From the NCBI RefSeq assembly GCF_022539665.2, contig NC_081337.1:3510679-3574678 (forward strand): DNA of 64,000 bases. The letters are read 5' to 3'. This document shows positions 14,553 through 26,187 of the stretch, in pieces. The stretch comes from Daphnia carinata. Its lineage: Eukaryota > Arthropoda > Branchiopoda > Diplostraca > Daphniidae. Every line of letters starts with the position of its first letter. Within the stretch, counting starts at the first letter, position 1. Made by a program: the position numbers and the translations under genes. The notes beneath the pieces were generated by a model. The model had not been told where the DNA came from. It searched no databases and saw nothing but the letters and a program-made list of their open reading frames with translations.

Positions 14553-16752
14553 TTAGAAAAACTGTGGTAGATAGTAACGTGCAAGGGCAAGAACAGGGGC
14601 AGATGACGGGATTCCAGGGAACGGTCCTGAGGCTGCAGCAATGTCCAGATGCGAAAATGGAAGAGGCACAGCTCCATCGATGCCATGCTTTTAAATTAAA
14701 TAAAGATTTCCAATCACTATATCAATAATAAATATCGAGATTCTTACCTTGTTTAATCCTGATGCCAGGATGATGAACGCAGCTGGGGCTTGATGGCCAC
14801 GTGGAGTGCGGGATGACGGCAAGTTATTGCATTGCAAGACATCTTCATACTCGGATTTGCCTGCAACGAAAGAGTAGATCAAAGAAGTGCAAAACAGTAA
14901 ACGAAAATATACGCTATTTACCTTTATGGAATGCATAGTCTTCTTTGCGAATAGTGGAGATCTCGAACATATCACCTAGAAGGTTTCCAGCTTCCTGTAC
15001 CTTCTTGGATACTTCCTGGCGAGCCGCAGGCCCATTATCTAAAATGATGGAGTACGGTTCACCAACCGCCAAGTAAGCGTGTCCAGTGAGTGTAGCAATT
15101 GTCATTAGTTGAGGATTAACTGCATTCACTGCTTCTTCTTTCAACTGTGGAAGTTCAAAAAGAACGTCAAATAGGGTTTTAGAAAGATGGCACAGTTCAT
15201 TTTTGGTACTTTGCATAGAACATCCGCCATAGCCATTCTTCCTTCCGCATCCGTGTTTCCAACACGAACGCGAACACCAGCACGCGAAGTGATAATCTCA
15301 TCACTGACGTAGGCGTTTGATCCAACGCTATTGCGTACCATGGCTAACGCTCCAACAACTTCTACGTCAGTTGGTTTCAGCTCATCAACCACTTTTATGA
15401 ATGCAGCGACAGCGGCTGAGCCGCACTTGTCTCGGTGCATGCCAGCCATGACACCTCCTGCCTTAATATCACAGCCACCGGTATCGTAGGTAACACCCTT
15501 ACCAACCAAATAAATGGTTTTCGTAATCGGGCCAGACCCCTTGTAACGAAGATAGATGATTCGTCCAGCATGACGAGGAACATCTGAACAAAACACCGAC
15601 TGTGAATCAAATCAATTTATTATCTAATATATAATTTATTTACCATTGGCGCAACGGTTAACAGCAGCAAATAATGGATATTCTTTCTCAATAGTTTTGA
15701 GATCAGAGATCACTTCTACACTAACTGAACTTCCATCAAACAGTTCCCGGATGTATTCTTCCACTAGAGGAGGAGCCATTCTTTCCGGGTCGGACCCACC
15801 AATATCCCTCCCAGCAATTCTAAAGGAATTTTTTATTTTAAAAATGGCAAACTAGAGAGGCCAGCCAACGGCTTAAAAAGAAAGTGGCTTATTTTTTTAC
15901 CTTCCGTTCTCCAATGCCAATGCAAGTTTACGAACTGACTCGGCAGCTGGACAGTCCAGGCCAAGCATTTCAGCTTTATGGGCTTTTTCGGGACGACACT
16001 CCCGAACTTCCAAAGGCTTTACAGAAATTGGGTTTATCATACGATATTCGTTGGGATAATTCACATCGAGTACTGACCACGTATAATGCTTGAAGCGCTC
16101 CCAATACGCTGACTAGATTCCCATGCTTATACATGGGGTTGTTTGCAACGGGAAGCAGCGAAAGCAAAGGCCGTTTGATTCCAGCTGATAGTGCCCTTAA
16201 AGTCAAATGGAAAATGCCAAACTGGTGAATAAATCAAGGCAACACCTTGCTGAAAACATAAAACTAGATAGTTACCTTTTGATTCCTTTTTCAGCAGCTT
16301 CTCCATAGCTTCTGACATCACTGAAGTCTTTATTGAGAGCACCAAGTGGGGCATAAACTGTCCTACCAGAGGGATGGGAAGTTGCCACAATACCTCCCTC
16401 TTCTTCAAAGGCAGCATCAACCTTCAATGAGTGTTTAAGTGAAACGTACAAACCCATTAAGTTATGAATTACTGTATTACTTTGCTTTGGTTCAGCAAAT
16501 GTTCAGCATGACTTGATGCATTGTTCAGAGAATCAGAAACCAAAACCACTCCATCAAAGCGAGAATCAGATTCTGCACCAGCCTTACAGGCTTCAATGGC
16601 ACATGTCGCCCATCTATGAAAACAGCAATTATTCTATTTATTAATTCTGATTAATATAGTTTTACACCATTCTATTATGAAGGATGAAATATGAAATACC
16701 TTGCACCAGTTGTGGTAGCTGCCATCCTCAGAGACTGAACTGAAGAAAGCAT
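14553..16752 (-). CDS. M17 leucyl-aminopeptidase-family protein (W07G4.4-like), 528 aa
   Basis: Ten exons: 16752-16700, 16613-16481, 16421-16276, 16195-16078, 16016-15901, 15819-15644, 15583-15210, 15144-14922, 14860-14748, 14687-14553; 1587 nt in frame. The N-terminal half holds the divergent M17 regulatory domain. The catalytic half has VGKGVTYDTGGCDIKAGG, MHRDKCGSAA and NTDAEGRMAMADVL. Residues that match the two-zinc site and catalytic Lys/Arg of bovine LAP are all present (about K276, D281, K288, D299, D359, E361, R363). These enzymes remove N-terminal residues from peptides in the cytosol. The closest resemblance is to the nematode W07G4.4 (lap-2) branch rather than to classical cytosol aminopeptidase. 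Translation could also start at the second Met (residue 10); the exon is preceded by a good acceptor, so a non-coding 5' exon is likely. Confidence 0.9.
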
Positions 16753-18613
16753 ATGCCAAGAATGAAGCTGAAAATACAGACAGGAGGTTTTAGAATGTTA
16801 TATTTCATAAATGGTTTTTTCGTAGATTATGTTGCAAAGGGCAAAGTCCCTACCTTTATCTATGGCTGTCAATTTATCTGATCTCAATGACTCCCTAAGC
16901 TATAACCAATGCTCGACAAACAAGTTAAACAATTAGCGCCTCGTTCTCTTCCCTTGCCAGACTTGGCGTTAAACAAATGCACACGATAGCGAGCAGCCGG
17001 TTTGGTTCAGAGGGGCGGAATTCCAGTTCCCGACTGAGTTTCATGAATTTGCATTTTAAGAATCTCCGTTTTGATTCATGAATTTCGTCTGCTTCAAAAA
17101 CGGCGGTGCCAGTTCCCGAACGCAAATCCATCGTTGGAACCAATTCAAAACGAATGAATAAAAAGTAAAACTGCAAAGGAAAAAACACTGAAAATTTGAA
17201 GATAACAGAGTTAAACGTCTGAGAAGCATAACTTTTTCTACTTCCCTATGACGGTTCTAATCACCTCAATCATGTGTAATGTGTCACCTGATTTTGGGTA
17301 AGATGCAGGAACTTATCAGGCGTGGTTAGTCGACTGTAGCTTCAACAAGGAAGTATTCTATTTCGTAAAACGAATACCCGACACGTATTGAAGAATATCG
17401 ACAGAGACCATTCATTCATTGTATGTGATATGGGAATTCTCTATCCGAAAATATTGAAGAATGGCGCAAATGTAGGCCAAACTTTGTGCAAAATATCGCA
17501 AGTGAACAGTTAATGGCTGACAAAATAAACAGCAAAAAGGTTCCCCCTAAGTCGTCAAGATAATTATAAGAAGACAATCTAGTAACTACCAACGAATTGC
17601 TAATTATCCACTATGGCCTCTATTGGGCTCCGAAACTTAATTGCGATGATAAGAAGAGTGGATATCGTTTTGGATCTAGTAGAGAGAACCAAACAAAGTT
17701 CCTTTGCCGCTTCTTAACCCTTTTCGCGATAAAACTCTACATGAAGACGAAATATGGCGGAAGTCGATTCTTTATCGGTCGGGTTCCTAAAATATTAAGA
17801 AATATGAAGTAGCTCTCACAATAAAGTTTCATGAAAAACAGCTGACAAGGCAATGCTTGCTTTGCATATGGTTGTCGACAAGGTTGCTAAACTGGATAGG
17901 CATTCATTCGAAACGTCATCAAGTTCCAATTAATACGATCCTATCCGAGATAAGCATTTAAAGGAAAAGTTAATTAGCTTATATTGTCGATAGCGATAGA
18001 AAAGAATGGGTTGTTGGTTATTACGAAAAACGGCTCTGTATTTACAAGCTTCAGCGATAAGATTCAGCAAAAAAAAAGTGGAAATTTTGAATGAATTTGT
18101 GGTTAAGCGCAGCAGGTTACAGGGCCAACAGTAGGGAAAGGTCGCCTTTTCTTGTATCAATTTAATTTGGAACAACGAAGTCACCCATGCAGAAAGAAGA
18201 GGAAAAATTTTCGTGGCATGCCACGTATTGAAATAAATTCGGAGAAGAAGAAATTTTTTCACAGACCGTTAAAGAGTAGTTTGGTACAAGGCAAGATTAT
18301 TGAAAATGGAAATCGGATTTTTGAGTCGAGCAATAAAGCCAACTGCCAAATTTGAACCTTTGTTACTTAGATTTTAATCAGGTGAAAGAAGACATGTTAG
18401 ACGGATTTGAAGTTTCTTCACTCGGTCGCCAGCTTTCAATTGTATAATCTTTTGAACGTTTTGACGAAACAGGAGAAACAATATTTTTTTTCTTCTTTTC
18501 CTTGTTGATTACAAAAATGACCGGCCGAATCGCATGGAACTTCCACGTTGATCACATCCATGTTTAATTGGGCGCTTAATAATTGAAGAAGAATTTTGTG
18601 TTTATTAACTCTA
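16753..18613. other. Intergenic: aminopeptidase promoter side / Rab10 3' UTR side
   Basis: 1.86 kb between two minus-strand genes. It should include the aminopeptidase 5' UTR exon and promoter near 16753-17200 and the Rab10 3' UTR near 18000-18613. Open frames in it lack splice partners and domains. I see nothing else. Confidence 0.45.
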
Positions 18614-19525
18614 CTAACAGCACCGATTCGATTGGCGGTCATTGCGTCCCCCTTCTAATGGAACGCGATCTAACGCTTCAGTCTGCTCCCGTCCACAAGT
18701 TTTGGTCAGGATTGCTTGGGCCAGTTCATAAAAAGCACTCTCAATGTTGATGTTTGCTTTGGCTGATGTTTCCATAAACCTAATTCCATGTTCTCTGGCA
18801 ATCTGAAATTATATTCCATAAAAAATTTGACAAAGATATCAAACATTTAGGTAATTTATTGTTACCATTTCTCCTTTTTCTTTACTGACTGCTCTTTTAT
18901 CTTCCACATCACACTTATTTCCAAGAATCATTTTCTCTACATCTTCATTTGCATGCTGCAAACAAATGGTAATGAAAAAAAAACATTCTCTTGTTTTCAT
19001 CTATCTTTGTTCCCTAGGAACAAAAGATGTTACTTCGTCTATATTTCTGAGCCATTTTGCAATATTGTCAAATGTTTTCACACTGGTGATGTCATATACA
19101 AGCATGATACCCATTGCTCCACGGTAATAAGAAGTTGTGATGGTGTGGAATCGTTCTTGGCCAGCAGTGTCCCTAAAATCAAAACATCTTAAATGCAAAA
19201 GACCTCTAAATAAAGTCATATAGCCATACCATATCTGGAGTTTTATTTTTTTTCCTTGAAGTTCAATAGTTTTAATTTTGAAATCAATACCTACAATTAC
19301 GACAAGACCGACGGTTAATGCAATCATGTGAAAACATCTTTGACAGGGGTGCGGCTGGGAACTTGGAGGAGTCGATTGAAAAGTAAGCACTGACTTACCA
19401 ATTGTAGAAATGAAAGTTGTGTTGAATGCATCGTCGGAAAATCTGAAAAGAATGCATGTCTTTCCGACACCCGAATCCCCGATGAGCAGTAACTTGAACA
19501 ACAAATCATAGGATTTCTTTGCCAT
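18614..19525 (-). CDS. Rab10: Ras-related GTPase Rab10, 201 aa
   Basis: Five exons: 19525-19399, 19290-19230, 19172-19034, 18955-18866, 18802-18614; 606 nt in frame. All GTPase motifs are present: P-loop GDSGVGKT (16-23), switch [25 protein letters not shown] and ETSAK. The effector and switch regions are nearly identical to vertebrate Rab10 ([19 protein letters not shown] at the start; [15 protein letters not shown]). The C-terminus is a short hypervariable tail that ends in CC, the double-geranylgeranylation signal. Rab10 directs exocytic and basolateral membrane traffic and ER dynamics. Read without splicing, the last exon looks as if it continues in another frame; the correct frame stops right after the CC. 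Confidence 0.96.
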
Positions 19526-20468
19526 CTTCGATTTAGAAATTTACGATTTATTTTACTAACTCTATCCTCTCTGGGCGGCTGCACTAAGGACACTCAGACT
19601 CAAACATATGATTGATCCCAACCCTGTTAAACAGGAAGGCCCTGGCAATTAGGATGTTTAACAAGTGGCTCCAACGAAAATTTATAACTCGTAACTGCCT
19701 TTCGCGATAAGCGAATTCGTTTATGCTACCAATTTATTTGTTAAAAATAAGTTTCAATTAATGATTTATTTGTCGTTTTTATTCAACTATTCATACTTTT
19801 TAATATTTGTTTTCTATATGACAAATAATCACCGGGGTGTGGTGCTAGTTTAATACTACAAAAAGAAATTCTTATAGTTTTGTACGAATTAGCCACCTAG
19901 TGGTCTAATGAAAACGCTAATACATGCGCACAGGAAAATGTGTTGAGTGTCAGGCCTACATCAATGCAGCGAAGGCATCGTCTTGTGCAATCGTATAATC
20001 GTTTGGTTGTTTTGGAATTTTGGATGACGTATCGCGTATTCGTTGTAACAGTAATCCCATCGAATAGTTGAGTGGGTTAATGATCAATTGCGAAGTAAGT
20101 TTGATTCATCGAATTTGAGCTACTTCATATGGTGGCTTTGCTGGCACTAAGTGTTTCCTTAGTTGTATCATTGCGTCCGCAGTTACCTTTGCACGTCACT
20201 GGGCTTTCTAGAAGGGTCATGGATGTTAGTTTTATAGCAATATTAACTGGGCAACGACATGAGCCCATGCCCACGTAGTTATATCGACGTCTGTTTCTGT
20301 CTTGTATCACCTCTTACCTGTTACTGAACAATCAATCTTATCTTTAAAGACATTGAATGTCCTTATCGTGGTTTATATCTTCATGTTATCATTCAATATA
20401 TTGCTAGGCTTTCTTGTGATTAATTTCATGCATTTTGCTTAGGGAAGGTTTTTTCTCCTTTATAAAAC
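19526..20468. other. Divergent intergenic region between Rab10 and the Lifeguard gene
   Basis: 943 bp between two divergent start codons. A good acceptor (ttttgcttag, ending near 20441) sits about 27 bp before the Lifeguard ATG, so that gene likely has a non-coding first exon here. No further motif or gene is seen. Confidence 0.5.
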
Positions 20469-21586
20469 ATGGCATCTCAACCCAACTACCCAACTTACCC
20501 TTCTCAGCCCGCTCCTGGACAACCAAGCTATGGCTGGTCTGTCCCTGTCGATCAAGGTGGTTAGTCATCCTCACTTATCATTCCGACATTGCTTGTGACT
20601 GTCTACCGATAAATTGTGATATCATGTTTGTTTTTTTGTTTCCTATTATGACAGATCCTCCACCCCCATACAATCAAAACCCACCTCTTCATAATCCACA
20701 ACCACCCCCAAGTTCAGCTAATATGTACGGTGGCGCAGATTACGAATCTGGAGGACTCGGCGATGCCGCCTTTTCTTTTTCGGAAAAATCTGTCCGTATG
20801 GCCTTTGTGAGGTATGAATGAACCAATATTTATTAATAGTATTAATGTTATTCTTTATTTTTCCCACGTCCGTCTTGATCCTGTCACAGGAAGGTGTACG
20901 CGATCTTAATGGTTCAGCTAGCCATTACAGTGGGTTTCATCTCTCTTTTTGTGTACGAACCGAACGTCAAGTTATATTCTCGACAACATCCTGAAATGTG
21001 GTGGATAGCATTTACCATGACCTTTATCTTATTAATCGTTCTTGCCTGTTGCAACGATTTTCGACGACGCTGGCCTTTGAACATCATTTTATTGGGGCTT
21101 TTCACTGCGTGCGAAGGTTTCATGCTTGGAGCCGTATCGTCCCTCTATAGGGTACGTTGTTTTTCGTATACGAGTAAATTTTATTCGCCACCTGTTAAGT
21201 AATCTTTATCTTTACAGTCGGAAGATGTGCTAATTGCTGCCGGTATATGCACGGCCGTATGTCTTGCGTTGACTGTATTTGCCATGCAAACGAAATGGGA
21301 TTTTACTGCTTGCGGAGGGATTCTTTTTGTCTGTGTCATCGTTTTGTTCATTTTTGGCATTGTTGCTATTTGCATCCCAGGAAAGGTTATCAACCTGGTT
21401 TACGCTTCGTTGGGGGCACTTCTTTTTAGTTGCTATCTAGTTTTCGATACCCAATTGATGTTGGGTGGCAAACACAAATACTCGATTTCTCCTGAAGAGT
21501 ACATCTTCGCGGCACTAAATCTTTATCTGGACATTATTAACATCTTCTTATACATCTTAGCTATAGTTGGTGGCTCTCGTAACTAA
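20469..21586 (+). CDS. Lfg: Lifeguard / TMBIM (Bax-inhibitor-1 family) membrane protein, 291 aa
   Basis: Four exons: 20469-20556, 20655-20811, 20890-21151, 21218-21586; 876 nt in frame. The N-terminal 75 residues are Pro/Tyr/Gln-rich and cytosolic (DPPPPYNQNPP), typical of LFG1/GRINA and LFG2/FAIM2. About seven hydrophobic segments follow, from VYAILMVQLAITVGFISLFV to IINIFLYILAIVGGSRN. The family's conserved acidic residues are visible in VFDTQLMLGG and LNLYLDIIN; in BI-1 relatives these form the proton sensor of the calcium leak. Members sit in the ER, Golgi or plasma membrane and dampen Fas- or ER-stress-driven death and calcium release. Which LFG paralogue this is cannot be settled by eye; Drosophila has a single Lfg (Nmda1). 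Confidence 0.92.
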
Positions 21587-22187
21587 ACGATGAACCACGT
21601 CTCTTGATCTTTTTTCTCCCTATTATTATGGATTCTCTTGAGTCTGACTTTCTTTGTTCTAACTAGACTAGTTTACGTCTGCCTAATGTCCGAATAATCT
21701 TCTTAAACACTAGATGTTTGAGTAACTAACGTACTGGAAATTGGTGTTACTTTGCATCTCGTCAATGTTCGGTTATCGTTGCATGACCATTCCACGTCGA
21801 TTGCTTTTCTTCTCATATTAAAATTATATCAATTGTTGTCGCCGGATCAATGGCGCAAGTTTCATAACAATAGTTTCTGTCCCCTATTAGTTTGATGTTA
21901 ATAAGAGCCAACGTTCTTCAGGCGCGGGAATTTGAAATTCAGTTGGTTGCCATCACGAAATGCCAATTGCCATTGAAGGCATTGTATTTGGCGCTTTTTG
22001 TTTCGGGCTTATCTTCGTTACACCCGTTGTCTACTTTTTAAATATTGTGTTGAAATAAACAAGATAAATAAACTTGTTTTTATCGGGTTTCTAATGCCAG
22101 TCTAGATCAGACAATAGTGGGATTGGCATGGAAATCGTAATAGCAAAATGCAAACAAACCATTTCCATTAAAAGGTAAATATAAAGG
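21587..22187. terminator. Convergent 3' region of Lifeguard and DNAI2, with poly(A) signals
   Basis: 601 bp between stop codons. Two AATAAA hexamers on the plus strand, at 22054-22059 and 22067-22072, fit the 3' end of the Lifeguard transcript and give a 3' UTR of about 0.5 kb. If used, the UTR ends about 100 bp from the DNAI2 stop codon. Confidence 0.55.
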
Positions 22188-24768
22188 TTACGACTGTTGC
22201 TTTTCTTCCATTCCACGGGACAGGATATCCTGTGTTTTGCAAAGTGTTCGATTATGATTAGTCATATTTCATAATTGTAATGTATACCTGATCCATGGTT
22301 TCAAAAAACGCCTCCTCGGCTGTCTGCAAATGTTGATCGACCGTGGATTCCATTGGGTGGGAAACTGACAAATTGATTTGAGTTCCCTGACCATCGATCG
22401 CTGCCATCATATCAATCGATGGTTCGATACCAGTTGCCTCATGACTTTCTCCGATGCTTGTGTTTTCTTTACTGTGCAGCGACTGCAGCGTCTCTTTCAA
22501 ACTCGCAAACATTTTCTTTGAGGGAGATGTTGGTGATTGAGGTTGCTGAACCGCCAAAGAGCCTTGCGAAGCAGCCGCCACAGAAGCAATTGCCATATGA
22601 AAAACAATGGAAGCCTTCGCTCCCTGTTTACTCTTTCCATCTTTACTCCTCTGCTCCAAAGTCTTTTCTCGTCGTGTTTCTCTTTCCAGTAACTAAACGT
22701 TGATTTACTGAGTTAAAACATAAAGAAAAAATGTGGTAGCTCATTAAATTTACCGAGGTGAGTGCAGCTTTATCATTCCTAGTGACCGTTGATAAGTTCT
22801 CGCTTATTTGGATGACTGACAAGCGCCCATCTTTGCTACCGACAGCCATGATCTTTCCTTGTTCTTGGGTACTCAAACTAAGTAGCGGGGACTCACTGAC
22901 CTGTTGAAAATGTGTTAAATTGGATTATTTTAAAGATATTAATGAAATGGTTCTTCTAACTTGTGAACACAAAGTAGGATTTATGCGTTGGGCTAAAATA
23001 TCCCATAGATAAAGAGCACCGTCAGTTGCTGCAGTAAATATAACAGAGGGTCTCGTGTAACTCCATGCTCCGGCCAACAGCTGGACGTTCTGATTCCTGA
23101 AGCCGGAAAAAAAAACTGTGTTATTTACTTCGCTAAAAAAATAAATTTATAAAAATGAATGAACCTTAAAGTTAAAATAGGCGAATCACGAATATCCTCT
23201 GTCCAAATGTTGGTCGTCCAATCGCCAACTGTCAAAAAGATTTTGGGCAATTGCGGATGGCGATGAAGAGCGTGTACCGGACCCAAATGTGCTTCATATT
23301 GACACATAATTCGCTCTGCTGTTGTTCTTGCCCTTCTGTTACAATTCATCACAATACCTGGTAAGGAGGAACGTTTAATCATTCAGTTGGAACACGAAAA
23401 AAAGATCTAATTATAATACCTTGACGAGTGCCAACTAGAAACTTGTTCGGCATGGAAGGGTCGTACTCGAGACAACAAGCAGAAAGGGCGTTTTCGGGAC
23501 GAGGGCTTGCGCTGGGATCGAGCACAAGTGCGTCAATTGGTGCATTAAGTTTCCGCATGTCCCACCAAAGCACCTGGTTTAAAATGTATATTTAAAAAAA
23601 AATTTATTCTTCGGCCGTTTCGGGGTTTAAGGTAATACTTGTCCATCTCCAGAAGCAGAAAAAAATTCTCCTCCGGCTTTAGAATTACTCCAGATTATTG
23701 ATGTGACACTCTCCGAATGGCCGACATCGATCGGAACGCATTCAACTGGGCCCTGACTTTTACGAACATCCCATATTCCTACGGCGCCATAGATCGATCC
23801 ACCGGCTAAAATGTGTTGGTCACGCGGATTAAAAGAAACTGAGCGAAGCTGACTCATACTGCGGAGTACAATTTCCGGTTGCACAGCTCTTTCTATCGAC
23901 CCAATAAATGTACATCAATAACTATAGGAAGGTATTTCGTTTAAACTACGTTATGGGAGACACGTACCAATATTCCATATGTAGGAATCATTGTCTTTGT
24001 GATCAAAAAGATTTTTCCAAAATGGATCTGAATACGCAGCTGCCAATTTTGTTCCTCCATCTGGGCTCCAGCTAAGCCCAGTAACTGCTCGTCGTGTTGG
24101 TGATGGATCCTTTAGGAGGTGAAGTGTTCTGAGCGGATTCGGGTCTGGGGTTGGTCTGTTTTAAGAATAGAGATGGTTAATGAAAGGTAACGAGGTTCTA
24201 TGATTTTTCAACACGACTAACACATCCGGAACGTCAGTAAAATAGTCTTCGTAGATGTTAAAGACGTTGTTTTGTTTAATGTAGTGTTCCATTTGCTATA
24301 AAAGAAAAAAAATTTAGTCTAGTTCGCAAATTATACTGCATGAGATTACGCATCAACCTGTCCAAGGTGGAGCACTGCATGTGAATAGGCTTCATCCTTC
24401 TCGATCTTCTTACGGTAACGGGCCGTTTGATCGGATTCCTGTGGATTAACATCACGGGGCCAACCACCTTCTTTGTGATGAATACCTCGATTCTCAGTAG
24501 AAGCGCTATCTGTGTTTATCTATAATTTTGATTAAGCAATACCATGTAACCATAATGTAAAAAAATTACTCACATGCAAGGCTGAAAGATCACAAGCTTG
24601 ACACTGGACTCCAATTTCTTTGTTTTTAGCGATGGTGAAGGAAGCTGTTAGTTCCGAATTTGGGTAAATGTCGACGAATTGTGAAGGGTTTAAAACTGCA
24701 TCAGAGAAATTGCATTTTCTCTTGCTTAATAGCTTGATATCACGACGCACAACGCAGGTGAGATCCAT
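22188..24768 (-). CDS. Dnai2: Dynein axonemal intermediate chain 2 (DNAI2 / IC2), 649 aa
   Basis: Eleven exons: 24768-24574, 24519-24358, 24295-24222, 24155-23968, 23892-23639, 23573-23420, 23357-23165, 23096-22961, 22900-22754, 22692-22288, 22229-22188; 1950 nt in frame. The N-terminal segment carries the DNAI2 signatures KCNFSDAVLNPS, NRGIHHKEGGWPRDVNP and MEHYIKQNNVFNIYEDYF. A WD40 propeller follows (LSWSPDGGTKLAAAYSDPF, VSFNPRDQHILAGGSIYG, FFSASGDGQVLWWDMRK, FLTVGDWTTNIWTEDIRDSP, GALYLWDIL). The tail has LLERETRREKTLEQ and AEEAFFETMDQ, as in human DNAI2, with a longer Ser/Gln-rich insert between them. DNAI2 is a core part of outer dynein arms in motile cilia and flagella. The start codon is 172 bp from that of ISOC2 on the opposite strand. 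Confidence 0.93.
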
Positions 24769-24940
24769 TTCAATTTAGAAACGGAATTATCGATCAAACA
24801 TTATCTTGATTGGTCCCACCTCTAGATGGAGGCAATAGCATGTTGTCAAACGACTACCTGACGATTCTTCCACATTTTTCTACCTGAAGAATCTAAAAGC
24901 AAATCAGTCTTCGTTCCACGCTACCTGTAACGCGAGAAAA
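24769..24940. promoter_or_regulatory. Shared promoter of DNAI2 and ISOC2, with a degenerate X-box-like site
   Basis: 172 bp separate two divergent start codons, so both promoters lie here. Positions 24842-24854 (GTTGTCAAACGAC) match the loose X-box form RYYNYY-N(1-3)-RRNRAC but not the strict GTNRCC/RGYAAC form. It would sit about 75 bp upstream of the DNAI2 ATG. The loose consensus occurs often by chance, so this is suggestive only. Confidence 0.4.
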
Positions 24941-25735
24941 ATGAATAAGCTCCTATTAGGGCGGTTTCCTGTCGAAAAAAGTGCCTTATTTGTCTGCGAT
25001 ATGCAAGAAAAATTTGCAAGCAGCATAAAATACTTTCCACAAATTGTAGCCAACAGCAAGAAACTTTTAGAGTCCGCCAAAATCATGGATATTCCAGTGG
25101 TTTACACTGAGCAATATCCAAAAGGTACCGTAGATCTTTTTTTAGCCGACACGATGACTGTTATTCATATTACGTCACACAAAATTGCATTTAAGGTTTA
25201 GGGCATACTGTGCCAGAACTAAATATTACCGAGTATTCTAAAGACAAATTTGAAAAACTCCAGTTCTCGATGATGACTCCTGAGTTAATGAACCACCTAA
25301 AGGGTGAACTGAAGCATGTAATGCTTAATCTTGAATTTTGCTTCTCCAGTATGACATATTGTGTTTTCTTGCCAGATAAACACTGTTGTTCTCTGTGGAA
25401 TTGAGGCTCATGCTTGCATTCGTCACACAGCAATTGATTTGATTGATCAAGGCTTCAATGTTCATGTTGTTGTGGATGCCTGCTCTTCTCGTACCATGGT
25501 TGACAGGTATGAACTCTTTCTTTTACATTCGTTGCTTATGCTTATGCTTATGCAATGATTGTAATTCTCTCATTATTTTGACAGGAAATATGCTTTGAAA
25601 GCCATTGAACGAATGGGTGCAAACCTGATAACAACGGAAAGTGCAATTTTCGGTTATGCACCAGACGCAGGTCATCCAAAATTTCGAAAGCTTCGTGAAT
25701 TACTTCAAGAGCCGTCAGCTGATACTGGGCTGTAA
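24941..25735 (+). CDS. Isoc2: Isochorismatase domain-containing protein 2-like, 195 aa
   Basis: Four exons: 24941-25124, 25196-25317, 25376-25506, 25585-25735; 588 nt in frame. The protein is a single cysteine-hydrolase (isochorismatase-like) domain: [12 protein letters not shown] with the catalytic Asp, [16 protein letters not shown], then [19 protein letters not shown] with the nucleophile-position Cys, and [16 protein letters not shown]. The end, [14 protein letters not shown], matches the ISOC C-terminus. Length and wording (TEQYPKGLG) are nearer ISOC2 than ISOC1. The second exon uses the upstream of two candidate acceptors; this choice restores the conserved GLG. The natural substrate of animal ISOC proteins is not known. 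The gene is divergent from DNAI2. Confidence 0.93.
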
Positions 25736-26187
25736 AGAATATGGCGGGAAAAATGCCAGTTTTACAATAATGTGGTGTAGTTCGCTTCGGCACGTTGTGG
25801 GCTCGATTCGGCAAGTAAAAAAGCACAGGGTCAGTAACTAATCAAGACAAATAAACATTTTTACTTCAAGAAACCAAAAGAAAGTGCTAGTTGTATTACA
25901 CCTACGGAGAATAGTGCTCCAGGTGAACTCTCTCCAAGAGAAATAAACAAACGAAGAACTATTTGAAACTTTTTGAAATTTCTACGGGTCGTTTGGCGAG
26001 ATGTTGTAGAACCAACAGAATCAAGCGTTGTAGATAGATGTGGGTCGCTAAAACAAAAGTCCATATTTTCGGTAATGTATTGATGCAATTTTTATTCTTC
26101 AAACACTTGTAGCTACATGCATTAATCAATATCTCTATTTGATCATTCTAACAACTATCAAGTACCAGGCTGTTTTTTTTTTCATTT
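25736..26187. other. Convergent 3' region of ISOC2 and the DOMON gene
   Basis: 452 bp between stop codons. On the minus strand a reading frame runs from about 26051 to 25861, directly after a good acceptor (ttgttttag). It ends in a hydrophobic stretch (GALFSVGVIQLALSFGFLK). It is not in phase with the upstream DOMON exon, so I treat it as 3' UTR; see findings. Confidence 0.4.

Noticed and set aside
18436-18642. Frame that seems to extend Rab10 beyond its usual C-terminus
   Set aside because: It is a different frame; in the correct frame the protein stops after Cys-Cys at 18614.
19001-19525. Read-through frame of Rab10 with extra residues between the P-loop and DTAGQE parts
   Set aside because: The extra residues are introns 1 and 2; splicing at the GT-AG sites restores the exact Rab10 sequence.
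22419-22703. Plus-strand 94-codon frame across the DNAI2 tail
   Set aside because: It is antisense to a DNAI2 exon with clear homology; composition is a mirror of it.
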